From the NCBI RefSeq assembly GCF_019623905.1, contig NZ_CP069370.1, positions 3,645,001-3,709,000 of the forward strand: a stretch of 64,000 nt of DNA, given 5' to 3'. This document shows positions 1-11,900 of the stretch, one piece after another; position 1 is the first letter of the stretch; each line of letters opens with the position of its first letter. The notes beneath the pieces were generated by a model. It saw nothing but the letters and a program-made list of their open reading frames with translations, did not search any database and was not told the DNA's origin. This stretch comes from Neotabrizicola shimadae (GTDB lineage: Bacteria > Pseudomonadota > Alphaproteobacteria > Rhodobacterales > Rhodobacteraceae). Position numbers and translations under genes: made by a program.

Positions 1-1989
<1,989 letters not shown>

Positions 1990-2097
1990 ATCCAGAAACA
2001 GCAAGGTCATACGACCCCTGGATCGTCAAAAGCACAAACAAGACCTGGAACAACACTGATGTTCGCCCTGCATTACCGCAGGGCATGTCCCTGATCC

Positions 2098-2216
2098 GGT
2101 CTGGTGGTCATAGCGCAAGCAAAACTCCCGATCCCATCCCGAACTCGGCCGATAAGTGCTGCCGCGCCAATGGTACTGCGTCTCAAGACGTGGGAGAGTA
2201 GGTCGCCGCCAGACCT
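2098..2216 (+). rRNA. rrf: 5S ribosomal RNA
   Basis: This follows the 23S gene by about 110 bp. It has the bacterial 5S core CCCGATCCCATCCCGAACTCGG and the late segment GTGGGAGAGTAGGTC. The terminal sequences GGTCTGG and CCAGACC can pair as helix I. The ends are set by that helix and are accurate to a few bases. Confidence 0.95.
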
Positions 2217-2290
2217 GACCAGGGACAGAACTCTCTCGAACGATCTCAAACCAACCCCGAGCGCCATAAGCCCACGGGGCAAACAACGGA

Positions 2291-2367
<77 letters not shown>

Positions 2368-2383
2368 TCGCCACTTGCCTCAC

Positions 2384-2404
2384 GCCCGCACCTCCCGTGC
2401 GGGC
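2384..2404 (+). terminator. Hairpin terminator after rRNA-tRNA operon
   Basis: A perfect 8-bp inverted repeat, GCCCGCAC and GTGCGGGC with a 5-nt loop, lies 16 nt after the tRNA and is followed by TCTTGCATTT. It lies inside the 3' coding region of the oppositely oriented serine recombinase gene, so the same bases serve both strands. Confidence 0.5.
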
Positions 2405-4013
2405 TCTTGCATTTGTGCCCTCCCCGCAAAGTGACAGGATTGCGCCGAGTTCGCCGAACAACTCGATCGCATGCCCGCCGGGCGCCCCGGGTTCCGGGTG
2501 CAGCACGATCCTCTCGATCAGGCTTCGCAGCACCTCCGTCGCCTCGGTTCGGGTCCCGGGAGCATTCAGCGTGTCGGCCAGCCGCTCCACCTTGCGAGCA
2601 TAGATGTCGACGAGACCCGGATGAAGGGCCACAGGGTCCGCCGCGGGCAGGGCGCTCAGCTCGGCCTCCAGCCTTGCGCGCTCGTCTTCGAGGGTGTCCA
2701 TCTTTGCCTTCATGCTCGGGTGGAACATGCCGGCGGCAATGGCGTCCACGACTGCGGCAATGGACCGGTTGACCTCGTGGAGCCGGCGTTCCGATCCGGA
2801 CCTGGCCTGCAACATGGCGAGGCGCTCCTTCTGCAGTTCCTCACGCACTTCCGCCAGAAACGTCGCGATCATGTCCGGCCGCAGAAGGTGGTGCTTCAGC
2901 CCCTCCAGTACCCGCGTCTCGACCTCGCTCCGGGCGATCGTCTTGCGGTTGGTGCAGATGCCGCTGTTGCGGGCCGCGGCGCATCCGTAGCGCGTCGCGC
3001 TGATCATGATGTAGCCCGACCCGCAGCAGCCGCAGGTCAGAAGGCCCGAGAACAGGTAGCGTGCCCGGTGGCCGCGTTCTGCTCCGGTGGCCTCGGGCGC
3101 TTCGGCCCGTGCAGCGAGGATATCGTCCCGGATTGCGCCCTGCCGCCGCTTCACCCGCTCCCAGAGCCCGTCCTCGATGATCCGTAGATGTGGGACGTCC
3201 TCGGTCACCCAGGCCTCCGGCGGGTTCGGTCGCGACTGGCGCTTGCCGGTCTCAGGATCCTTCACGAAACTCTGGCGGTTCCAGACCATCCGGCCGATGT
3301 AGAGTTCGTTGTTCAGGATGCCGGTGCCGCGCTTCCAATTCCCGGAAATCGTCGAGAAGGACCAGGTGCCCGGCGCTCCGTGGCCGGTGCTGCGGGGGGC
3401 AGGGATGCCTTCGCGGTTCAACTCGATCGCAATCGTGCGTGCGCTCTTGCCCGCGTCGTAGGCAGCAAAGATGCGTTGGACCACCGCGGCCTCGCCCGGA
3501 TTGATCCGGCGCTCGCCTGTCGAGACCGTGCCATCCGGCAGGGCGTGGCGATCAAGACAGTAGCCGTAGCTCAAACCACCCGCCGACTTGCCGGCCCGGA
3601 CCCGGCCTTCGAGCCCCTGTGTGTCTTTTGTGCAAGATCCTTGAGGTAGAGCGCCGACATCGTCCCCTTGAGCCCGACATGAAGCTCGCTGATCAGGCCC
3701 TCCGCGACCGTAACAACCGAGATGCTTTGGAACCGCATCGCCTTGTGGAACGCCGCGATGTGTTCCTGGTCCCGACTGATCCGGTCCAGGCTCTCCGCAA
3801 CCACCACGTCGAACCGCTGGCGCCGCGCTTCCTCCAGGAGCCGCTGGTAGCCCGCCCGCAGATGCGACGCCCCCGAAACCCCGCGATCCGCGATCACTTC
3901 GTTCACGACCCAGCCCCGATCCTCGGCCAGCCGACGGCAGATGCGCACCTGATCCTCGATCGACGCGTCACGTTGCAGCTCTGTTGAGTACCGGGCGTAG
4001 ATCACTGCTCGCA

Positions 4014-5057
4014 TCAGGCCTTCTCCTTTAGTCTCTTGAGCAGCTTCGCCAGGTCACGCCCGACCTCAATGCTGCCGGCCTGAATGTAATGTCGCTCCGA
4101 GGTTCGAGCACGGGCATGTCCGAGGATCGGGGCGATCACCAGAGCGGCTTGGGGCGATTCCCGAGCCAAGGTCGTTGCGGCGGCGTCCCGAAAAAAGTGG
4201 GGTGGAACCTGTGTCCCGGTCAAGCGCCCGGTCACATCTGGTATCTTCTGACCGATGTAGGAATAGCTCATCGGATCCCCGCGATTGCAAACCCAGAGCG
4301 CGTCGTGAACACGCGAGCCTCGGGAAAGCAGGAAAGGGCGGGCCTCCGAAACGTATCGACGCAGCGCAGTCGCCGCCGGTTCCGGCACCTCGGCCTCCCA
4401 GGCCACGCCGGACTTGGTCAGCTCCTCTGTCAGCACCACCGTCAGCGCGCGATCGTCGACGAGCAGGGACTGGCCGATGGTCAGGCAGGAAAAGGCGCGG
4501 TGACGGATGGTCGGCATCATGGCGAGAAGGGCCACCATTGCGCCGTCCCGCTGCGCCTTGGCGCGACCGAGCGGGGTGGTTGCAGCGTCGGCTTCCGGGC
4601 CGGCGAGGCGGAGACCAGCGTCCAGCAGAACTCGGCCGGACAAGATCCTGCCGTGCTTGCGCGCAGGGTCACCGCGGCCCGCGCTGCGTTCAAGACCACG
4701 CTCAACGCGAAGATGGGCAGACCAGTCCCGCTTTGGATCTGCCGCCCGCAACACCCGCAGCGCTCCCGTGAAGTACATCTTGCGGATCGTCAGGCTAAGT
4801 CCGGGAGAAGCGTCCAGCCACATCTTGAGGCGGGCGAGCGTGGCCCGGACGGCCGGCGGTTCGGTCAGGACTGCAGGATCGACCCGTCGAAGCCAGTCGA
4901 GCCAGCGGCCGTAGGGTCCCTGGTACATGCGCGCAGACGTCAGGCGCAGGCCCGCAAATGCGCCACGCTCGTCGAAGGGACCGCCCTGCCGGGTCAGAGC
5001 GTGCCACATCTGCTGGTCAGCCGCGGGCCATTCGGGAAAGGGCAGGGACCTTCCCAT
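4014..5057 (-). CDS. Tyrosine recombinase/integrase (second of pair)
   Basis: This 347-residue DNA breaking-rejoining enzyme of the phage integrase family starts at the ATG overlapping the upstream stop (TGATG at 5055-5059). The catalytic set can be followed: Arg in PTIRHRAF, Lys in EELTKSG, the H-x-x-R box as HFFRD, the GH box as ILGHAR, and the nucleophile as ERHYIQ. It shares little sequence with the neighbouring tyrosine recombinase, so the two are not a recent duplication. Its own stop overlaps the start of the serine recombinase gene, again by TGATG. Translational coupling suggests that all three proteins act on one element. Confidence 0.88.
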   Translation of the reverse strand: MGRSLPFPEWPAADQQMWHALTRQGGPFDERGAFAGLRLTSARMYQGPYGRWLDWLRRVDPAVLTEPPAVRATLARLKMWLDASPGLSLTIRKMYFTGALRVLRAADPKRDWSAHLRVERGLERSAGRGDPARKHGRILSGRVLLDAGLRLAGPEADAATTPLGRAKAQRDGAMVALLAMMPTIRHRAFSCLTIGQSLLVDDRALTVVLTEELTKSGVAWEAEVPEPAATALRRYVSEARPFLLSRGSRVHDALWVCNRGDPMSYSYIGQKIPDVTGRLTGTQVPPHFFRDAAATTLARESPQAALVIAPILGHARARTSERHYIQAGSIEVGRDLAKLLKRLKEKA

Positions 5058-6751
5058 CACTTGTTCCCCTTCCTGGCCGTGAGGACATCGCCGTAGACAT
5101 CGAACACGGCTCGCGTTTCCAGGCCCGTGTAGAGGCTGATCGTGTTGCTGACGGCAGAATGGCCGAGGAGCCGTCGCACCGCTTCGTAGGCGCCAGGGTT
5201 GTCCTCCAGGTACAGCATCGCGGCCAGGTGGCGGAACAGGTGGGCGTTCGCCGCGATGCCCGTCTCCTTGCGAATCCGCTCCTTGAGACGCGTGGACAAT
5301 GTACTGGGGTCGACGGAACCCGTGCCGTCGCGCCGAGGGAAGAGCCAGGGCGTGCCCGCGGGGCACAGCATCGGCGACCGATGAGCGAGGTGCTTGTCCA
5401 GCATCCGGCGAACGTCGGGCGGCAGTTCGAACTCCATCGGGCGGCCATTCTTCACTTCATCCTCCGCGAAGACGAGGAAGGCGCGTCCGTCCCCAGGGCG
5501 CTGGATGTGCCGCTCGATGTGGATCCCGGCGATATTGCCGATGCGCAGCGGGCAGACGAGCAGAATGGCGATGGCGAGCGCGTCCTCCCGAGCCAGGGCC
5601 GCCTCGGAAGGCTTCAGTTTGCGGCCCGCTGCACACAGCTTCTCCGGGAGTTCGAGCAGGCGAAGCAGGGTGGCATGGTCGCGCAGCACCCGCAGCCGGT
5701 CGCGGTTCTTGCGCGTCATGCCGCGCTGCGTGGGCAGGGCGACTCGGCGTGCCAAGCCGCCAAGACCATCCTGTATGTCAGACGTCAGGTTGAGACGGCG
5801 GGCACAGGCGAGAAGGATCTCGGCCATGTTGTCGATGACGACACTGGACCTGTTGTCGTTGCGGGCGACCATCGCTTGCAGGCCCTTCCTGGCGAGATCG
5901 GGCGCGCAGAGCGCCGCAACGGAGTCGATCTCCGCCTTCGGCACACCGGCTACCAGCAGTTCAGAGGCAAAGCGCTTCAGCATGCGGGTCCGTTGCTTGA
6001 TGGTCGAGGCGGCCAGAGCGGGCATGGGCGCATCGTCTGCGAACGGGTCAGGCGCGGCAAGGCGCTGCATCAGGGCGTCCAGGTCCGCAAGGAACGCCGG
6101 CGGCAGCTCGTTATCCGGTAGCTTGATCACATTGGCGCGCTTGGGCAGCGCCAGACGCGGCCCAGGAAAACCATCGATCCGTGACACGGCAGTGTTCCAG
6201 GCGTTCACGGCATTGCGCCAGCTAACCTCTGGGCGCCTGACGATCTCCTCGGCCCTGATGGCCTGAAGAAAGGCATCTGCGTGGGCCTGGGTCACATCCC
6301 CTGGCAGGACCCCGAGGTTGTTCAGAAAGTGGATGAACCGGCCGAGGCCCGCAGTTAAGTGGCGGTCCTGCAGGGCGTGGACCTTCTGCCAGAGTTCGCG
6401 CCACGGTTCCTGAAGAACATCGGTGTGGCGCCTGCGCGGCCCCACGATGCCGACATGCATGAGTGCCGAGCGGGCGTCGCTGACGGCATTTTGCCAGCTC
6501 TTCTCTGTCAGCCCGATGGCCGCCGGCGCGACCTGCGAAAGGCGCGGTTGGAGCCATCTGGTGTTTGCAACGGTCTCTTCGGGTGCTCGCCCCAGTGCTT
6601 TGGCCACACGGCGCAGGCCGGAAACGAGGTCGCGGCGGCGCAAGTCGGATAGGCTCGCGTCCCCGTGAAGCTTCATGATGATGTCGGCGAAGGTCAGCGG
6701 TCCCTTGGGCAGGGCCGCCATCTCGATCGCCTTGGGGTCGATGGACTTCAT
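5057..6751 (-). CDS. Tyrosine recombinase/integrase (first of pair)
   Basis: This 564-residue integrase-family protein is longer than a typical phage integrase because of an extended N-terminal DNA-binding half. Catalytic residues are visible: Arg in CPLRIGNI, Lys in EDEVKNGRP, HLFRH, LLGHS and the Tyr in ISLYTG. The start was placed at ATG 6751 because GGAG sits five bases upstream; the frame is open further upstream, but that segment looks non-coding. It heads a minus-strand operon of three recombinases. A small helix-turn-helix gene lies 166 bp upstream. The probable role is integration or excision of the surrounding island. Confidence 0.88.
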   Translation of the reverse strand: MKSIDPKAIEMAALPKGPLTFADIIMKLHGDASLSDLRRRDLVSGLRRVAKALGRAPEETVANTRWLQPRLSQVAPAAIGLTEKSWQNAVSDARSALMHVGIVGPRRRHTDVLQEPWRELWQKVHALQDRHLTAGLGRFIHFLNNLGVLPGDVTQAHADAFLQAIRAEEIVRRPEVSWRNAVNAWNTAVSRIDGFPGPRLALPKRANVIKLPDNELPPAFLADLDALMQRLAAPDPFADDAPMPALAASTIKQRTRMLKRFASELLVAGVPKAEIDSVAALCAPDLARKGLQAMVARNDNRSSVVIDNMAEILLACARRLNLTSDIQDGLGGLARRVALPTQRGMTRKNRDRLRVLRDHATLLRLLELPEKLCAAGRKLKPSEAALAREDALAIAILLVCPLRIGNIAGIHIERHIQRPGDGRAFLVFAEDEVKNGRPMEFELPPDVRRMLDKHLAHRSPMLCPAGTPWLFPRRDGTGSVDPSTLSTRLKERIRKETGIAANAHLFRHLAAMLYLEDNPGAYEAVRRLLGHSAVSNTISLYTGLETRAVFDVYGDVLTARKGNK

Positions 6752-6917
6752 GTGGTCTCCTTGGCTGTGGTCAGCGAGGAACTCGGGTGAACTTGAGGTG
6801 ACAGGTCGGGACATTCGGGAAGAGGATAGCACGGAATCTGGAACGAATATGGGGAGAGCCTCTTCCCGAATCCCCAATAACACATTGACACTAATGGACA
6901 TTTGTGGGCATTTGGGC

Positions 6918-7142
6918 TCACCCGGAGAGGCCCATCCGGTAGGCCTGATGGGCAGCACGGGTGATGCGCAGGAGGCGCCCACCGGGGCCAACCCGGATCG
7001 CCTTCAGCAGCCCTGCGTCGATCGCACGGCGAACCGTCCTCTCGCTGCATCGGTCGAGCGCGGCGATCTCCTTGATCGTCAGCAACTCCTCACCTAGCGT
7101 CACTTTGGCGTGCCGCAACTTCGGGTTCTTCTGAGTGGGCAT
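6918..7142 (-). CDS. Small HTH protein, excisionase/MerR-like
   Basis: This 74-residue protein contains a winged-helix excisionase-type motif: LLTIKEIAALDRCSERTVRRAIDAGLLKAIRVGPGGRLLR. That is the HTH_17 pattern of DNA-binding domains found in phage excisionases and transposon regulators. The ATG at 7142 has GGAG seven bases upstream; a second ATG two codons earlier (7148) is almost on top of that site. Placed directly upstream of the recombinase trio, it is a candidate directionality factor or repressor of that operon. Confidence 0.7.
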   Translation of the reverse strand: MPTQKNPKLRHAKVTLGEELLTIKEIAALDRCSERTVRRAIDAGLLKAIRVGPGGRLLRITRAAHQAYRMGLSG

Positions 7143-7344
7143 CGTCATTCTCCTGGCTGGCGCGCCCCATGCAGTCCCTGGCGACTTGCTGCGCAAGCAG
7201 CCGGACCAGAGCCTTCAGGCCCTCGATCGTTTGTTGCGACGAAGTGGAGAAAGGGCGGGATGACGGGGCACGATGGGTCATCCCAGGACATTGCCTGACC
7301 TGGTGACCGCCTGACTATTCCGGGAATTGCAGAGACTTCTGCAA

Positions 7345-8340
7345 TTAGCTCGTGAACAGACTGGTCTTTGGCACAAGCGGCCGAAGCTCGATCAGCTTCT
7401 TCTCAAGCCCAGAGAGCTGGTGAGGCAATACCGGCTCCTTCAGGTGGTCCAGGACGTCGGAGACGAACTGCAACAGGCTGCCTTCGGGAGCTCTTGGATC
7501 GAGATTGGCGCCCCGCGCGCTTGTTCGCTTAAGGTAGACTGAGATCTCTTTCCCCATGAAGTCGCGCCAGATCCACATGAGGCGGATTAACAGCCAGTCC
7601 CTGGCCTTGTCGGCCGGCGCACCCCGCTGTCGAGTTCGAGAATCAATCTCGCCAGTCTTCGCGGCAGCTGCAGCGGGTATGGTCAGCTGCCCTATGACCT
7701 CCTCCAGAAGGTCAAAGAACAGGACCAATCGACGTTCTCGGCGGATGGCCTTCTTCCTCGCCTGTTCACACTCTTCTGGCGAAGCATCTTTGAGGTCTGG
7801 TGCGTCATGGGCAAGGCAAATTAGGTCCTTGAGAAAGGGATGGAGACCCGGCGAACCCGTCTTCAGCATGGCCTCCATAAAGGAAGCATCCTCATCCTGC
7901 TGGCACTGCCGCTCTTGCCCGCCTTTCGCCAGACGCGAAAGCGTCAGGGCGGCATGCCTCATCTCTTCGATGCGAGCAAAACCTTCTTGAGCGGTCGGCG
8001 CATTCTGAAAAGAGCGCAAGGCCTTGAAACAATTGCCTGCCACGCCCACCACGATTGAAAGTTGGGGAAATTGCACATCGCGGTTTGAAATGGCTATAGC
8101 CATAGCCATGCTGTGCAAGAGCACATCGGTGTCAGATAGATACGCCCGCCAATTAACTGTCTCCTCATGGTTTGGCGCTGACCACCCCGTTCCATCGAGC
8201 AGGTCTTCGACGACGATTAGAGCTAAGTGCGGCTCCGAAAAGCACGCAAAGGGATCTCGGGCGGTGGATCGCGTTCTATGGGGCTTCGCGGTCTTCTTGC
8301 CTGACATGGTCAGATACCCCCCCTGCATTGGGTCGTTCAA
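7345..8340 (-). CDS. Hypothetical protein, 331 residues
   Basis: A soluble protein I do not recognise, with no signal peptide and no membrane segment. The N-terminal 30 residues are basic and low in structure (KKTAKPHRTRSTAR). The body is largely helical, with a charged segment around ERQCQQDEDASF and a conserved-looking stretch RDWLLIRLMWIWRDFMGKEI. It lies between the recombinase module and the Mokosh-like gene on the opposite strand, a typical cargo position. Alternative starts exist about 11 codons downstream (MSGKK). Confidence 0.6.
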   Translation of the reverse strand: MNDPMQGGYLTMSGKKTAKPHRTRSTARDPFACFSEPHLALIVVEDLLDGTGWSAPNHEETVNWRAYLSDTDVLLHSMAMAIAISNRDVQFPQLSIVVGVAGNCFKALRSFQNAPTAQEGFARIEEMRHAALTLSRLAKGGQERQCQQDEDASFMEAMLKTGSPGLHPFLKDLICLAHDAPDLKDASPEECEQARKKAIRRERRLVLFFDLLEEVIGQLTIPAAAAAKTGEIDSRTRQRGAPADKARDWLLIRLMWIWRDFMGKEISVYLKRTSARGANLDPRAPEGSLLQFVSDVLDHLKEPVLPHQLSGLEKKLIELRPLVPKTSLFTS

Positions 8341-8710
8341 GCTGGTACTTCACCTTAGAGTCAGGACTTCGGTAACGAGGCCGCTACAGTCAAGTGTTTC
8401 TGGGCATACGAGGTTGGCCTCCAGTGTGCGGTTTGGTCGTTTGTTCCGCCCTGCCTTCGGTGCCGCCTTCTTGTGAGATCGACCGCGGGTGTATGCCTCG
8501 ATCCGTGGTCGGCGCATTGGCCGCCAACATGATACTGGTTCAATGCAATTCCGATGTGCCCATGTCATTGGCGTGCTCGATATCGGGCGGCAACAGTCCT
8601 GACCACGGCATCATCGGAACCGCGTCCCTGAGGGGACCCGACGGCCTGCGATCAGGCAGGCAACGGGTGCTAGTTCGGGTGTCAGGCTGTATGCGGGACC
8701 GGAATGTCTG
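8341..8710. other. Intergenic stretch without recognised gene
   Basis: About 370 bp between the divergently placed hypothetical gene and the Mokosh-like gene. No open frame here has convincing codon usage or a ribosome binding site, and no transposon end or RNA motif was recognised. It presumably carries promoters for both directions. Confidence 0.4.
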
Positions 8711-8741
8711 ACCGGAAGTTAGTGTCATTGACACATCCGGT
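8711..8741. promoter_or_regulatory. Nested inverted repeat upstream of defence gene
   Basis: An inner 6+1+6 palindrome GTGTCATTGACAC (8722-8734) lies inside outer arms ACCGGA (8711-8716) and TCCGGT (8736-8741). The arms match perfectly, although the two gaps differ (5 and 1 bases). Its position 150-200 bp before the helicase-nuclease gene fits an operator. No matching regulator was identified. Confidence 0.4.
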
Positions 8742-8870
8742 GAAGGAGCACGCTGATGCGTCGTGCCAGGGCAGGTCAAAGCAATTGCGCCTGAGCGATA
8801 CAAATGCTCTACGCAAAGCGGTGGGAGATCAGGTCGCTCTGTTCTACGGGTTGAAATCTGGGGGCAGCGA

Positions 8871-8933
8871 ATGACGCCGAAGCAGGCTAAATCGTGGGCC
8901 GGTTTTCTTGGTCGAATGTCGCGAGTAACATGA
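8871..8933 (+). other. 20-codon ORF overlapping the Mokosh start (leader or displaced N-terminus)
   Basis: ATG at 8871 follows a GGGGG ribosome-binding-like run and encodes MTPKQAKSWAGFLGRMSRVT. Its TGA overlaps the in-frame ATG 8930 of the helicase-PLD gene (ATGA). A preceding open stretch (GTG 8740 to TGA 8874, 44 codons) also ends in an ATGA overlap with 8871. Either these are coupled leader peptides, or 8871 is the true start of the large gene and one base is missing near 8930. The sequence cannot decide between these. Confidence 0.35.
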
Positions 8934-11900
8934 AGGGCGATGTCAACAGGGTCCTAACGTACTGGCGCACATCGCTTGCTGACGGGGCGCTGGGCGAGGG
9001 GAAGTTCACGCAAGCCGACCGAAAGCGGTTTGTCGACGTGCCAGGCGAGGCGCTGAAGACTGGCGTTCTGCCGGATGAGGCCGTGGAGCGTGTGTTTCGC
9101 GGCCAAGCTTCGGTGAAGGCGATGGGCGTTCGGTTCTGGCCGCTGGTGATGGCGCGGAAATCGTCGCATGGGGCTGCTCGGGCGGGCGGGCTGCCGGAAA
9201 TCGTCGCGCCTGTGGTGACCGAGGCGACCGTTGATCGAGCCGGGCGGATCACTCCCACCCGAAATGCCTTGGCGCGCGACCTGCTGACGCCTTTGCCCTC
9301 TGGCGAGTTTGCCATCGGGTCTGTGGACGCGCTGGACTCGTTTCTGACCGAGAACCCGCTGCCAGAAATGATGTTAGACGACTCCTGGCAGGAATACCTC
9401 GGGCACTGTCGGAAGATGGTGGACGCTGTCTCACAGGGATGGCCGCGTGGTGATGCGGATTACCAGCCAGTCGGGGCTGGGTTCCTCGAACTCGCCGAAG
9501 ATGCCAATGCAACGGTGCGCGGCATTCTTGATCTTTACGACAAGCTCCTTGCTGAAAAGCCCGATGCCCCGTTGCTTGGGCAGATCGCGCAGCCTAGGAA
9601 GACCACTAGCGGCCTAGACCACCGGATCGAGCGGGAATTCGCACGCCGCCTCGGTCATTCGAACGCGAGCTTCCCTTTGGCAGAGCACCAGAGACAGGTC
9701 TTGGCTTGGCTGGACGCGTCCTCGCCGGGCGAGGTCATTGCCGTAAACGGCCCGCCGGGTACGGGCAAGACGACCATGCTGCTGTCGGCGGTTGCCGGGC
9801 TCTGGGTGCGTGCTGCGTTGCGCGGCGATGATCCGCCGGTGATTGTGGCCGCTTCCTCGAACAACCAAGCAGTCACGAATATCATCGACGCCTTTGGGAA
9901 GGACTTCGGCAAAGGGGAGGGGCCTTTTGCCGGGCGCTGGCTACCTGAGGTGGAAAGTTTCGGGATGTTCCTCGCGTCGTATTCGCGGCGACTGGAAGCG
10001 GCGCGCCGCTACCAGACCGAAGAGTTCCAGACGGAGCGAGAAACGGTTGCCTATGTCCAGCGGGCAAAGGAAGCGTACCTTCAGGCCGCCAGGGAAGCCT
10101 TTCCTGACCTGCCGAACCCTGACGTCGCAACTGTGGTGTCGGCCCTTCAAAAGCGGATGGCATCCGAGGTCGAGAAGCTTTCTCGCATCGATAGCGCAGC
10201 CAACTCGCGCCGCGCTGCAACCGAAGCTCTCAACGCGCAACTTGGCCCCGACCCGGAAGCAGTCGAGGCTATACGGGCAGAAGACGTTGCTCAGCGCACT
10301 GCCGCGCTTGAGAAGCGGCGGGAGGCGAGGGCGGCGCTCGATCGGCATCTGGCCAAGGAGTCCTGGCTAACCTCGGTCTTTGGGTTCCTTTCGTCGGTCA
10401 AGGAAAAGCGCGCCCTCCGTGCCCGGCTGGCGATCGGCGATCTGTTGCCGGGCTTGGAGGGCGCAAAGCGCGTGAGCGAGATCGAGGAGCGGGTCAGGAC
10501 CGAACTGGGATCAGCAGAGGACGCGCTGAAGACGGCAGAACAGACACTGGCACGGACGAGGGTCCTGCGGCGCGAGTTCCTTGAAGCGGAAAGGGGCTGG
10601 GAAGCCGCGGCGTCTGCCTTCGGCGGTGGTGATGACATCGCCGAACTAGAACGCTGTGCAGACCTCGAAACTCGCTTCCCGTTGTTCCTGCTGGCGACGC
10701 ACTATTGGGAAGGACGGTGGCTGCTGGCGATGGAGGCCGACCTCGCAGCTATTGTTGCTGCGAAGGGTAAGAACGGGAAGTCGACCGTCATTCCCCGGTG
10801 GCATCGTCGGATGATGTTGACGCCTTGCGCCGTGGCCACCTTCGCCAGCCTGCCCGGCAAGATGACCTACACGCGGCGCGACGGCGGGAAGTGGGCGACC
10901 GAATACCTGTTCGGCTTCATCGACCTCTTGATCGTCGATGAAGCCGGTCAGGTCCTGCCCGAGGTTGCCGGAGCATCGTTCGCCCTAGCGAAACGCGCCC
11001 TTGTCATCGGCGATACGCGGCAGATCGAACCAATCTCCTCGGTGCCGCGACCCGTCGACGTCGGTAACCTGCGAAACTGCGGCCTTCTGGGCGGCGAGAC
11101 CGACATTGAGGCGCTTGCGGCACGCGGGATTTGCAGCACAAGCGGAAGTGCCATGCGCCTCGCGCAAGAGGCTTGCCGTGTGTCGCCGTATCCTGATCTT
11201 GAGAAGGGACTCTACCTCTTCGAGCACCGGCGGTGCTACGACGAAATCATCAGCTTCAGCAACGCCTTGTGCTATAAGGGAAAGCTCCGGCCACTGAGGG
11301 GAAAGGCCCCCGCAGACGCAGGACTTCCGGCGCTTGGGTATCTCCATATCGATGGTCGGGCGGTGACCTCGGGCAGCAGTCGGGCCAACCTACTTGAGGC
11401 CCAGACAATCGCCGCCTGGCTTGACGAAAACCGCGCTGGGCTGGAAGCCCGGTATCGCAGGCCGTTGGAGCAGATCGTCGGGATCGTTACGCCCTTTGGC
11501 CGTCAGGTGCGCGAAATCCGCGACGCCTGTGCCAGCCGGAGGATTTCGGTTGATGGGCGCGAAGGCATGACCATTGGCACGGTCCACGCCCTCCAGGGCG
11601 CTGAACGGCCGGTCGTGATCTTCTCCCCCGTCTATTCCAAGCATGCCGACGGCGGCTTCATCGATGCATCGCCCAGCATGCTGAATGTCACCGTCTCTCG
11701 GGCCAAAGACAGTTGCCTTGTCTTCGGCGACATGGATGTCATGGCCGCGGCCCAGACCGGTTCGCCCCGTTCGATCTTGTCGGAGTTCCTGTTCGCCTCA
11801 GAGACCAATGCGCTCGAGTTCGCGGCCGAGCCCCGGACGGACCTGAAACAAGGAAGCGGCCAGATCCAGATGCTGCGGGATGCCGCCGGGCACGATGCTT

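Noticed and set aside
5367-5448. Extension of the second tyrosine recombinase upstream of 5057
   Set aside because: The longer frame would run inside the first recombinase gene in another frame; the TGATG overlap at 5055-5059 gives the natural start.
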